This document shows, piece after piece, positions 9,267-15,950 of a DNA stretch of 20,374 bases. Under the pieces are notes generated by a model. It was not told the DNA's origin. It saw only the letters and a program-made list of their open reading frames with translations, and did no database searches. Made by a program: the position numbers and the translations under genes. Source of the stretch: Burkholderiaceae bacterium. GTDB taxonomy: Bacteria > Pseudomonadota > Gammaproteobacteria > Burkholderiales > Burkholderiaceae. The DNA lies in contig CANCBK010000028.1 in NCBI GenBank assembly GCA_947374315.1, forward strand, positions 1 to 20,374, read 5' to 3'. Position 1 is the stretch's first letter; every line of letters begins with the position of its first letter.

Positions 9267-9719
9267 CTAAGTAGCGGGATACAGCTTCATGCTATCGCTA
9301 TCAACCACCGTCACATTCACCGGAATGCCGGCACTCACGCTGGAAGATACGGTGCAAAAATCCTGAAACTGCGCCAATACGCGATCCAAATTTTCCAAGC
9401 TTCCGCCTGGAACACCAATGCTAATTTCTACATGAATCGCCAGAATACGTAAACGGTTTTGATCGTTTCTACCAATCTCGCAATGCGCCTTGGTCTCAAT
9501 TGGCTCAGGATTCTGCTTAAACTTTCTTAAGGCAAATAGCAAAGAGTCCGATAAGCAGTTGGCTACACCAGCCAGGAGAAACTGGGAAGGGGTTGCGCCT
9601 CGTGAACCACCTAAAGGAGGTGGTTCATCGCCGTACAGGGGATCATGCTCTTCGCTATAGTGGATAGCAAAGTGATAGTCCGCTTGCTGCACTAAACGGA
9701 CGGATGGGGTGTCACTCAT
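9267..9719 (-). CDS. OsmC-family protein
   Basis: 150-residue cytoplasmic protein of the OsmC/Ohr fold; family members with two reactive cysteines are thiol-dependent peroxidases acting on organic hydroperoxides. The two conserved positions are occupied: C55 in GVANCLSDSLLF and C122 in DFCTVSSSVSAGIPV; a third cysteine, C80, is unlikely to be catalytic. The sequence looks like the uncharacterised OsmC branch rather than classical Ohr or OsmC, so substrate is not assigned. ATG 9719 is preceded by GAGAGG at a sensible distance. 64 bases lie between cysK's stop and this start, with no terminator visible, so it may also be read from cysK. Confidence 0.85.
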   Translation of the reverse strand: MSDTPSVRLVQQADYHFAIHYSEEHDPLYGDEPPPLGGSRGATPSQFLLAGVANCLSDSLLFALRKFKQNPEPIETKAHCEIGRNDQNRLRILAIHVEISIGVPGGSLENLDRVLAQFQDFCTVSSSVSAGIPVNVTVVDSDSMKLYPAT

Positions 9720-9783
9720 AGAGCCTCTCGCAATATATTAAGTTGCTCAAAATATACCCCGATTCACATGGATGATGCATTGT

Positions 9784-10758
9784 TTATACAGGCAAGCCTT
9801 TCTCATCGAATACGCCTTCAAATAAGGCTGAGCTTAAATAACGCTCAGCGACATCGGGCAAGACCACCACAATCGTTTTACCCGCATACTCCGGTTTCTT
9901 CGCTAGACGAACTGCTACAGCGGCTGCAGCCCCGCAAGAGATGCCGACCAATATGCCCTCTTCCTTAGCAAGACGACGAGCAAATTCGATCGCCTCTTCA
10001 TTGCTCACGAGCTCAACCTTATCTACAAGCGACAGATCCAAATTCTCCGGAATGAAGCCAGCGCCGATACCTTGAATCTTATGAGGGGCTGGCTTGATCT
10101 CTTCGCCATTGAGTTTTTGAGTAATGACAGGGCTGGCGCTTGGCTCTACCGCCACAACCTCAATCGCTTTCTTTTGGATATTTTTAATGTAACGGGCAAC
10201 GCCTGAAATCGTACCGCCAGTACCAACGCCTGCGACGAAGACATCAATCTTGCCCTCGGTGTCATCCCAGATTTCTGGACCAGTTGTCTTCTCATGAATA
10301 GCGGGATTAGATGGGTTACTAAACTGCTGCAAGAGAACGTATTTACCCGGATCCGAATCAGCAATTTCCTGCGCCTTAGCAATGGCGCCATTCATTCCCT
10401 TTGGGCCTTCAGTCAACACAATCTTGGCGCCCAAAGCAGTTAGTAATTTGCGGCGCTCAATACTCATGGTTTCTGGCATGGTAAGCGTCAAAGGGATGCC
10501 GCGGGCGGCGGCAACGAATGCTAATGCAATGCCGGTATTGCCGCTGGTTGGCTCAATGATTTCTTTGCCAGGCCCTAGCAAACCCTGTTCTTGAGCATCA
10601 TTAATCATAGCAACACCAATCCGACACTTGACGGAGTAAGCGGGATTGCGCCCTTCAATCTTGGCCAGCACAGTAGCTTGGGCGCCATCCGTCACCCGAT
10701 TTAGGCGGACTAACGGGGTGCGACCAATCGTCTGGGAATTATCGGCAAAGTAAGTCAT
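9784..10758 (-). CDS. cysK: Cysteine synthase A (O-acetylserine sulfhydrylase)
   Basis: PLP enzyme that makes cysteine from O-acetylserine and sulfide, the last step of the pathway fed by cysHDN in this window. 324 residues, aligning end to end with E. coli CysK. K44 in SVKCRIG forms the Schiff base; PTSGNTG (70-76) is the substrate loop; GVGTGGT (177-183) binds the PLP phosphate; [12 protein letters not shown] and GPEIWDD are CysK hallmarks, and the protein is CysK rather than CysM by these. One oddity: the segment that reads GISSGAA in the enzymes I recall is GISCGAA here (C275), next to the residue that contacts the PLP ring nitrogen. AAGGAA lies just upstream of ATG 10758. It is separated from cysHDN by about 3.5 kb and lies on the other strand. 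Confidence 0.95.
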   Translation of the reverse strand: MTYFADNSQTIGRTPLVRLNRVTDGAQATVLAKIEGRNPAYSVKCRIGVAMINDAQEQGLLGPGKEIIEPTSGNTGIALAFVAAARGIPLTLTMPETMSIERRKLLTALGAKIVLTEGPKGMNGAIAKAQEIADSDPGKYVLLQQFSNPSNPAIHEKTTGPEIWDDTEGKIDVFVAGVGTGGTISGVARYIKNIQKKAIEVVAVEPSASPVITQKLNGEEIKPAPHKIQGIGAGFIPENLDLSLVDKVELVSNEEAIEFARRLAKEEGILVGISCGAAAAVAVRLAKKPEYAGKTIVVVLPDVAERYLSSALFEGVFDEKGLPV

Positions 10759-10899
10759 GTGTTTTCCTTAGGGCGAAGAAGTAAAAAATGGAATCACTGC
10801 AATCCTAGAATAGATCGGTCAATTTGTGAAATAAGACCTTGCTATATCGGCAGAAGAAAAATATCTAAGCCGGCAAACTAAATAAATTCACAAACTATT

Positions 10900-11382
10900 T
10901 CAAGCGGCGGGCTTTTTAAAGAAGCTTACCAATAGCAACAATAAGATCGCGCTAAACCAAAGTAAAGACCACTCCGGAACTTGCAACCCCAGAATAGCTG
11001 GCAACTTTGCCGAACAAATGCCGTCGGCTTTAAATAGCCAAGGCAAACCCTTTACCAATTGGAATTGGTTAATCCAAGTTTCCAGAGGATCAATCCCGCA
11101 GGAGCTCTCAGGATGCGAAAGTAACCAAACTTGACGCCCTGCGACGGAAAGCCCGTAGGCCGCAGAAAATGTAGCTAAGCCATGGAAGAGTTTTCGCGAA
11201 GAAGCAAAGCCGGCAGCCAAGCAGCAAAAAAACGCAATTCCCAGGTAACCAACTCTTTGCAAAATACAAAGAGGGCATGGTAAAAAATTCACACCTTGAT
11301 ACCCCACCTGCTGCAAGATGACGGCAAAAATTACCAGCCCCAGACTCAACAAAGAAAGATAAAGGTATTTGGCTTGGTTCAT
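10900..11382 (-). CDS. dsbB: Disulfide bond formation protein B
   Basis: Inner-membrane quinone oxidoreductase that re-oxidises DsbA. 160 residues with four membrane helices and two periplasmic cysteine pairs: C36-P-L-C39 in the first loop, and C95 (SSCGIDP) with C123 (DGICSAKLP) in the second, matching E. coli C41/C44 and C104/C130. QR after the first pair (LQRVGYLG) is the conserved quinone-region arginine. C-terminal helix ends with FFKKPAA. No dsbA is nearby. The start ATG 11382 has no ribosome-binding site; TATCAT ends seven bases upstream of it, and a nine-codon ORF starting with the same ten bases sits just before it (see findings). Confidence 0.95.
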   Translation of the reverse strand: MNQAKYLYLSLLSLGLVIFAVILQQVGYQGVNFLPCPLCILQRVGYLGIAFFCCLAAGFASSRKLFHGLATFSAAYGLSVAGRQVWLLSHPESSCGIDPLETWINQFQLVKGLPWLFKADGICSAKLPAILGLQVPEWSLLWFSAILLLLLVSFFKKPAA

Positions 11383-11395
11383 GGTGAAATGATAA

Positions 11396-11425
11396 CTAAA
11401 GTGCAGGTAAATAACCTTGGTTCAT
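11396..11425 (-). other. Nine-codon upstream ORF before dsbB (possible)
   Basis: Between the upstream gene's stop (11432-11430) and dsbB lies ATG-AAC-CAA-GGT-TAT-TTA-CCT-GCA-CTT-TAG, encoding MNQGYLPAL. Its first ten bases ATGAACCAAG are identical to the dsbB start, 43 bases downstream. It lacks a ribosome-binding site. It could be a remnant duplication of the start or an upstream ORF that affects dsbB translation; chance is the default explanation. Confidence 0.25.
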
Positions 11426-11429
11426 TTGG

Positions 11430-11915
11430 CTAGTACAGCCCTGGGATCAATTTTTTAACGCTTACCTGATAGGCGGAATAAGCAGGAAAGCGTTGTACCA
11501 GCCAAACCTCCTCCCGATTCGCCTTCACATTGAAAAAAATGAAGAGCGCAACGACATAGGCCAAGATAAAAACAAAGGGAAATAGTAAGAGCCATGCCAC
11601 CGCCGCCATGATCACGCCAAAGTACATAGGGTGACGGACAAAGCAATATAGGCCGGTCTGAACCAATTGGGCATGATCCTTAGGGCAAGGTAAAGGGGTC
11701 AGGTTTTTGCCGAGATTAAGCGCTGAAATTAACAGAATGAGGAAGGCTGCGATACCCGCCAAAATTCCACATATTTCAAACCATCCACTCAAATATTGAG
11801 AGGTCAGCAAAGAGGGGCCACGTGGGCCAAAAAATATCAGACCAATCAAAATAGCCTGCGCTACTACATACCACGCACCCCGCTCAAAAATGGATTTGTG
11901 GTTTGTAAGGTTCAT
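11430..11915 (-). CDS. Isoprenylcysteine carboxyl methyltransferase-like integral membrane protein
   Basis: 161-residue membrane protein of the ICMT/phospholipid-methyltransferase-like superfamily. Four hydrophobic stretches (AQAILIGLIFFG, ICGILAGIAAFLILLISAL, GVIMAAVAWLLLFPF, FILAYVVALFIFF) are followed by the SAM-binding signature pattern: GLYCFVRHPMYFG (about 88-100), then KANREEVWLVQRFP with paired glutamates, and AYQVSVKKLIPGLY at the end. In this superfamily the RHPxY and EE elements bind S-adenosylmethionine. The substrate cannot be read from sequence; bacterial members are mostly uncharacterised and some sit beside metal or redox genes. Four bases after its stop a short ORF leads into dsbB, so co-transcription is likely. 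Confidence 0.8.
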   Translation of the reverse strand: MNLTNHKSIFERGAWYVVAQAILIGLIFFGPRGPSLLTSQYLSGWFEICGILAGIAAFLILLISALNLGKNLTPLPCPKDHAQLVQTGLYCFVRHPMYFGVIMAAVAWLLLFPFVFILAYVVALFIFFNVKANREEVWLVQRFPAYSAYQVSVKKLIPGLY

Positions 11916-11964
11916 TCTGGCGGCCCAATGAAGTGAAGGCCACAGTCTAGCTCTTTATTGATAA

Positions 11965-12237
11965 TTAATAAGCTAGGGCCCGATCAAAGCGCTCGTCATG
12001 ACCGACTGCGTCCTGCTCCAAGACATGCTGAGCAATCAGAAAAACGCCCGACAGGAAACTAAGGCAAACCAATAAACCGAATGCATGGTATTGATTAAGG
12101 CCATTTTGATTTAAAACCTCTAGGTAGTGAGCGCCGTTTAAGGCAAGGTTTGTAGATAGGCTAAGCAAAGCCAAACCCAGAAATATCTGGACGATGACTA
12201 CTAATAAAGGCTTTTTAGCTTCTAGCTTCCTGGACAT
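11965..12237 (-). CDS. Small two-helix membrane protein, unknown function
   Basis: I do not recognise this 90-residue protein. It has a basic N-terminus (MSRKLEAKKP), a first membrane helix (LLVVIVQIFLGLALLSLSTN), a short loop rich in N, Q and H, a second helix (AFGLLVCLSFLSGVFLIAQ) and an acidic C-terminal tail (EQDAVGHDERFDRALAY). The hairpin topology puts both ends in the cytoplasm by the positive-inside rule. ATG 12237 is chosen because AGGAGGG lies four bases upstream, one of the strongest ribosome-binding sites in the window; an ATG eight codons earlier (12261) has none. 49 bases separate it from the methyltransferase-like gene downstream. Confidence 0.7.
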   Translation of the reverse strand: MSRKLEAKKPLLVVIVQIFLGLALLSLSTNLALNGAHYLEVLNQNGLNQYHAFGLLVCLSFLSGVFLIAQHVLEQDAVGHDERFDRALAY

Positions 12238-12387
12238 AAGCCCTCCTGACAATGGATACATAAAGATCTTAAGAGCACTGAGGGAACTTGTAAAAGACTC
12301 CCTTTTTATAAGCTAAATACTTTTATATCTATAGAACCCCCTCAAGAATGAGGATAATTGACACTTTCTCCTTACTATTAAGCACTT

Positions 12388-13164
12388 ATGGCAGCCTACA
12401 ACACTGAAACCGTTCTTACAGTTCACCACTGGAATGACACGCTCTTTAGCTTTACCACCACCAGAAATAAAGGATTACGCTTTCGGAGTGGCCATTTCTT
12501 GATGATCGGCCTCGAGGTGGAAGGCAAACCATTGGTAAGAGCCTACAGTGTGGCTAGCCCCAACTACCAAGAGCATTTGGAATTCTTGAGCATCAAAGTT
12601 CAAGATGGCCCCCTCACCTCACGCCTCCAAAAGATTCAGGTGGGTGACCCCATCCTGGTTAGCGAGAAATCGGTTGGCACATTGGTGATTGACGACTTAA
12701 ATCCAGGCAAACATCTTTACCTATTCAGCACCGGCACTGGTCTAGCGCCATTCATGAGCATCATTCGTGACCCAGATACTTATGAGAAGTTTGAAAAAGT
12801 TGTTCTTATTCACGGCGTGCGCTTAGTAAGCGAGCTGGCTTATGCTGATTACATCAAGAATGAGTTAACCCAAGATGAATACATCGGTGAAATCATTCGT
12901 GAAAAGCTCATTTACTACCCAACAGTGACGCGCGAAGCTTATAAACAGACTGGCCGCCTAACTACCGCCATAGAATCTGGTCAACTCTTTAAAGATATTG
13001 GTCTGCCACCATTAGACCCAGCCGTAGATCGCGCCATGATCTGCGGTAGCCCATCCATGCTGAAAGAAACCGCTGAGATGCTCGATGCCAAGGGATTCAA
13101 AGTCTCTCCAAGCTTAGGTCAATTGGGTGACTATGTCTTCGAACGCGCCTTTGTAGAGAAATAA
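12388..13164 (+). CDS. fpr: Ferredoxin/flavodoxin-NADP+ reductase
   Basis: FAD enzyme that moves electrons between NADPH and ferredoxin or flavodoxin. 258 residues, the size of the bacterial short-form reductases. FAD-binding RAYS is at 51-54, the SGHFLMIGL segment precedes it, the NADP pyrophosphate loop STGTGLAP is at 114-121, and MICGSPSML supplies the conserved cysteine near the nicotinamide. It ends in YVFERAFVEK, the C-terminal form seen in the Azotobacter/Rhodobacter-type subclass rather than the E. coli tryptophan end. Fdx at the right edge of the window is a plausible but unproven partner. No Shine-Dalgarno is present; TACTAT ends nine bases before the ATG. The upstream 150-base gap, shared with a divergent gene, is A/T-rich. 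Confidence 0.93.
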   Translation: MAAYNTETVLTVHHWNDTLFSFTTTRNKGLRFRSGHFLMIGLEVEGKPLVRAYSVASPNYQEHLEFLSIKVQDGPLTSRLQKIQVGDPILVSEKSVGTLVIDDLNPGKHLYLFSTGTGLAPFMSIIRDPDTYEKFEKVVLIHGVRLVSELAYADYIKNELTQDEYIGEIIREKLIYYPTVTREAYKQTGRLTTAIESGQLFKDIGLPPLDPAVDRAMICGSPSMLKETAEMLDAKGFKVSPSLGQLGDYVFERAFVEK

Positions 13165-13202
13165 CTAGCTATCTTATATACCCAAAAGTAATTTAGATAT
13201 CG

Positions 13203-13227
13203 CTATATATTCCTTGTGGATATATAG
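13203..13227 (+). promoter_or_regulatory. Inverted repeat, candidate operator of the sulfur-assimilation unit
   Basis: CTATATAT (13203-13210) and ATATATAG (13220-13227) form a perfect eight-base inverted repeat separated by nine bases. Its position ahead of the first gene of the cys unit, and the spaced-dyad form, are what one would expect for a LysR-type regulator such as CysB. The assignment is inference; A/T-rich dyads are common by chance. Confidence 0.35.
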
Positions 13228-13230
13228 ATG

Positions 13231-13267
13231 CCTTGGTAAATTGTCTTTAACGAGATATTTACCAAGG
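13231..13267 (+). repeat. Perfect 11-base hairpin covering the ribosome-binding site of the 54-residue ORF
   Basis: CCTTGGTAAAT (13231-13241) pairs with ATTTACCAAGG (13257-13267) across a 15-base loop. The right arm contains AAGG of the AAGGAA Shine-Dalgarno sequence for the ORF at 13275. In RNA this stem would hide the ribosome-binding site. No T run follows it, so it is not an intrinsic terminator. It could be a translational control element or a protein-binding dyad in DNA. Confidence 0.55.
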
Positions 13268-13274
13268 AATCGAG

Positions 13275-13439
13275 ATGTCCCCAGTCCGAGAGCACTACAA
13301 CCCGATTATCACGAAGCTTCTGCGCGAACATGATCGCTTGCCGCACGAGAATGTTTCCGAGCGCAAGAGTTTCCAGCGCCAAATTCTTTTTCTGATGAAC
13401 GCCATCAAGCTCGATGAATTCGAGCAGGCTTTTGCATAA
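13275..13439 (+). CDS. 54-residue microprotein at the head of the sulfur-assimilation unit
   Basis: Small ORF starting MSPVREHYNPII and ending LDEFEQAFA, not recognised. It is soluble, charged and probably helical (KLLREHDRLPHENVSERKSF then QRQILFLMNAIKLDEF), without cysteine, signal peptide or membrane helix. Support for a real gene: AAGGAA at 13264-13269 at a good distance from the ATG, sense-like codon use, a clean stop, and 20 bases to the next gene, tauE, in the same direction. The hairpin at 13231-13267 would sequester its ribosome-binding site. Placement suggests either a small accessory or regulatory protein for sulfate assimilation, or a translated leader. Function is unknown. Confidence 0.7.
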   Translation: MSPVREHYNPIITKLLREHDRLPHENVSERKSFQRQILFLMNAIKLDEFEQAFA

Positions 13440-13459
13440 TTTTTTGAGGTCGCCTACAA

Positions 13460-14254
13460 ATGATTCACTTTCTCGTTGAGTCGTCTCATTTCATTCTTTC
13501 TGGCGCCTTAGTCGGCCTTCTCGTAGGCATGACTGGTGTAGGCGGCGGATCGCTCATGACGCCACTGCTCACTCTCATATTTGGGATTGCTCCAACAGCA
13601 GCAGTGGGAACTGACCTTGCATTCGCGGCAATTACCAAAGGGTTTGGTACCGCTGCACATCGCCTTCATGGAAATGTTCGCTGGGATATTGTTCGCCTGC
13701 TCTGCATAGGGAGTATTAGCACTGCAATCCTTTCCATCTTAATTTTGAAATATGTGGGTCCGGTTTCTAAAAACTGGAATCATTTGATTAGCATTTCCAT
13801 TGGAGTTTCAGTCTTATTGACAGCAGCATCACTTCTTTTTAGAGCCAAGATTCTCAAGTGGGTTCAAGATAACCCGCGCTATTTGCCAGCAGGGCTTGCT
13901 CTCAAAGCTGCCACTATTAGTGTTGGTGCCGTGATTGGTATTCTGGTTACTGTCTCATCAATTGGTGCTGGAGCAATTGGGGCAACACTGATCTTATTGC
14001 TATATCCACATCTGAGGGCATCTGAAGTAGCCGGCACTGATATTGCATACGCAGTTCCATTGACCGCACTGGCTGGTCTGGGGCATTGGTGGTTAGGCAA
14101 TGTCCATTTTGACTTGCTCTTTGGGCTCCTCTTGGGTTCTGTACCAGCTATCTGGCTTGGCGCAAAACTGTCAAGCGTACTTTCTGAACGCGCCACCCGG
14201 ACAACACTTGCCGGCACATTGTTTTTGGTTGGCATTAAATTGGTGTCCTCATGA
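13460..14254 (+). CDS. TauE/SafE-family sulfur-oxyanion transporter
   Basis: 264-residue inner-membrane protein with about eight hydrophobic helices arranged as two related halves. Each half carries a glycine-rich turn typical of the family (formerly DUF81): GMTGVGGGSLMTPLL near 23-37 and SSIGAGAIGATLILLLYP near the middle. Members move sulfite, sulfoacetate or sulfate across the membrane. Since the gene overlaps cysH by four bases (ATGA) and heads cysHDN, the likely role is sulfate or sulfite transport linked to assimilation. Import as well as export is possible, since no sulfate ABC transporter is in the window. GAGG is present upstream of ATG 13460. Confidence 0.88.
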   Translation: MIHFLVESSHFILSGALVGLLVGMTGVGGGSLMTPLLTLIFGIAPTAAVGTDLAFAAITKGFGTAAHRLHGNVRWDIVRLLCIGSISTAILSILILKYVGPVSKNWNHLISISIGVSVLLTAASLLFRAKILKWVQDNPRYLPAGLALKAATISVGAVIGILVTVSSIGAGAIGATLILLLYPHLRASEVAGTDIAYAVPLTALAGLGHWWLGNVHFDLLFGLLLGSVPAIWLGAKLSSVLSERATRTTLAGTLFLVGIKLVSS

Positions 14255-14979
14255 TTACTCCAGAATTTTGGTCCATTCCGGAAAGCAAGATTTCTCCCGC
14301 TCAATTGGCTGATAAGACTGCGACCCTCAAGCAACGCTTACTCGATATCACGCAGCGCTTTGCCGATGTTCGCTTTGCTACCAGCTTAGCCGCTGAGGAT
14401 ATGGTGATTACAGATGCGATCGCAAAGTCTAAAGCGCCAATCAAACTGTTCACCTTGGCCACTGGTCGGCTGCATCAAGAAACTGTAGATATGACCAAGA
14501 CTACCGAGGCTCACTACGGCATCACGATCACCAAAGTTTATCCAGAAGAAAGTGATATTCAAGCCTTCATAGATCAATATGGCATGAACGGCTTTTACGA
14601 TGGCGAAGAAGCCAAAAAGGCCTGCTGCGGTGCTCGCAAGATTAAACCCTTGAATGCAGCCTTGCTCGGTGCGGATGCTTGGCTTACCGGCCAGAGACGT
14701 GAACAATCGACCACCCGCGTGGAACTCAATTTCGAAGAGCGCGATGATGCTCGTGGCATTGCGAAGTTCAATCCCTTGTTTGATTGGACTGAGAATGATA
14801 TTTGGGCCTACATCAAACAAGAGAACGTGCCGATCCATCCCTTGCATTTAAAAGGCTACCCTAGCATTGGATGCGAGCCTTGCACGCGCCAAGTAAAAAA
14901 AGGGGAAGACATTCGTGCGGGTCGCTGGTGGTGGTTGCAGAGCGACAGCAAAGAGTGCGGCTTGCATGTGAATAAATAA
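14251..14979 (+). CDS. cysH: Adenylylsulfate (APS) reductase, iron-sulfur type
   Basis: Reduces activated sulfate to sulfite with thioredoxin as donor. 242 residues. The cysteines that ligate a [4Fe-4S] cluster in APS reductases are present: the pair C125-C126 in KACCGARKIKPL and C208/C211 in IGCEPCTR. The catalytic cysteine is C236 in ECGLHVNK near the C-terminus. E. coli-type PAPS reductases lack the two pairs, so this enzyme should use APS rather than PAPS. The N-terminal PP-loop-like region (FATSLAAEDMVI, 42-53) binds the nucleotide. The ATG overlaps the tauE stop. A 47-base gap leads to cysD. No cysI or DUF934 gene, which often accompany cysH in related bacteria, is adjacent. Confidence 0.94.
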   Translation: MITPEFWSIPESKISPAQLADKTATLKQRLLDITQRFADVRFATSLAAEDMVITDAIAKSKAPIKLFTLATGRLHQETVDMTKTTEAHYGITITKVYPEESDIQAFIDQYGMNGFYDGEEAKKACCGARKIKPLNAALLGADAWLTGQRREQSTTRVELNFEERDDARGIAKFNPLFDWTENDIWAYIKQENVPIHPLHLKGYPSIGCEPCTRQVKKGEDIRAGRWWWLQSDSKECGLHVNK

Positions 14980-15026
14980 TGAATCATTACTTCAGCGGTA
15001 AAACTTAGCAAAGAACAAATTACAGA

Positions 15027-15950
15027 ATGCAAGAACAAAAATTACTAGATGACCATTTGGATTGGCTTGAAGCGGAGTCAATCTACATCATTCGTGAAGT
15101 GGTGGCGCAGTGCGCGAACCCTGCCATGCTTTTCTCAGGCGGCAAGGATTCGATTGTGATGTTTCACTTGGCTCGTAAAGCCTTTCGATTTGGCGATCGC
15201 CCCGTAAAGCTCCCCTTCCCCATTCTGCATATTGATACTGGCCACAATTACCCGGAGGTCATCGCCTATCGCGATGCTGTAGTAGAAAAAACCGGTGTGA
15301 AGCTCATTGTTGGGCATGTGGAAGACTCCATCAAAAAAGGGACTGTGCGTTTACGCAAAGAAACGGATTCTCGTAATGCCGCTCAAGCAGTCACTTTGCT
15401 TGAAACCATTGCTAAATATGAGTTTGATGCCCTCATGGGTGGAGCCCGCCGTGATGAAGAAAAAGCCCGCGCTAAAGAGCGCATCTTCTCTTTCCGCGAT
15501 GAGTTTGGCCAATGGGACCCCAAGGCACAACGCCCAGAACTCTGGAATCTCTATAACGCCCGTATTTCCCAAGGGGAAAATATGCGCGTGTTCCCAATCT
15601 CCAATTGGACTGAGTTAGATATCTGGCAATATATCGCTCGCGAGAAATTAGAATTGCCAAGCATTTACTATACCCACCTACGTGAAGTAGTCAAAAAAAA
15701 TAGTCTCTTAGTGCCCGTGACTAACATTACCCCCAAGGCACCTGGCGATGTCAGCCAAATCTTGAGCGTACGCTTCCGCACCGTGGGCGACATTAGCTGC
15801 ACTTGCCCAGTACTTAGTACGGCCGCCACACCAATCGACATCATTGCCGAAACCGCTATCACCGAAATCACTGAGCGTGGCGCAACGCGTATGGATGATC
15901 AGACCAATGAGGCCTCTATGGAGCGCCGCAAAAAAGAAGGTTATTTCTGA
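15027..15950 (+). CDS. cysD: Sulfate adenylyltransferase small subunit
   Basis: ATP-sulfurylase catalytic subunit that makes APS from ATP and sulfate, driven by CysN GTP hydrolysis. 307 residues, near the usual length of about 302. The PP-loop SGGKDS is at 37-42; further family segments are LHIDTGHNYPEV, GGARRDEEKARAKERIFSFRD (split here by position about 140-160), ISNWTELDIWQYI and the C-terminal ERRKKEGYF. The stop overlaps the cysN start by one base (TGATG), so the two subunits are made together. Only a weak purine stretch precedes ATG 15027. Confidence 0.95.
   Translation: MQEQKLLDDHLDWLEAESIYIIREVVAQCANPAMLFSGGKDSIVMFHLARKAFRFGDRPVKLPFPILHIDTGHNYPEVIAYRDAVVEKTGVKLIVGHVEDSIKKGTVRLRKETDSRNAAQAVTLLETIAKYEFDALMGGARRDEEKARAKERIFSFRDEFGQWDPKAQRPELWNLYNARISQGENMRVFPISNWTELDIWQYIAREKLELPSIYYTHLREVVKKNSLLVPVTNITPKAPGDVSQILSVRFRTVGDISCTCPVLSTAATPIDIIAETAITEITERGATRMDDQTNEASMERRKKEGYF

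Noticed and set aside
12281..12307. AGGGA...TCCCT followed by TTTTT between the divergent genes
   Set aside because: Only a five-base stem with a 13-base loop, and no gene upstream in that direction; too weak to call a terminator.
12358..12363. Consensus TTGACA ahead of fpr
   Set aside because: No -10 at 16-18 bases; the nearest TACTAT is only nine bases away, so the two do not form a standard promoter.
13879..14334. 151-residue open frame antisense to the tauE/cysH junction
   Set aside because: Spans the end of one sound gene and the start of another; composition is that of a reverse shadow.
14386..14847. 153-residue open frame antisense to cysH
   Set aside because: Shadow of a well-supported gene in the opposite strand; no ribosome-binding site and no recognisable domain.
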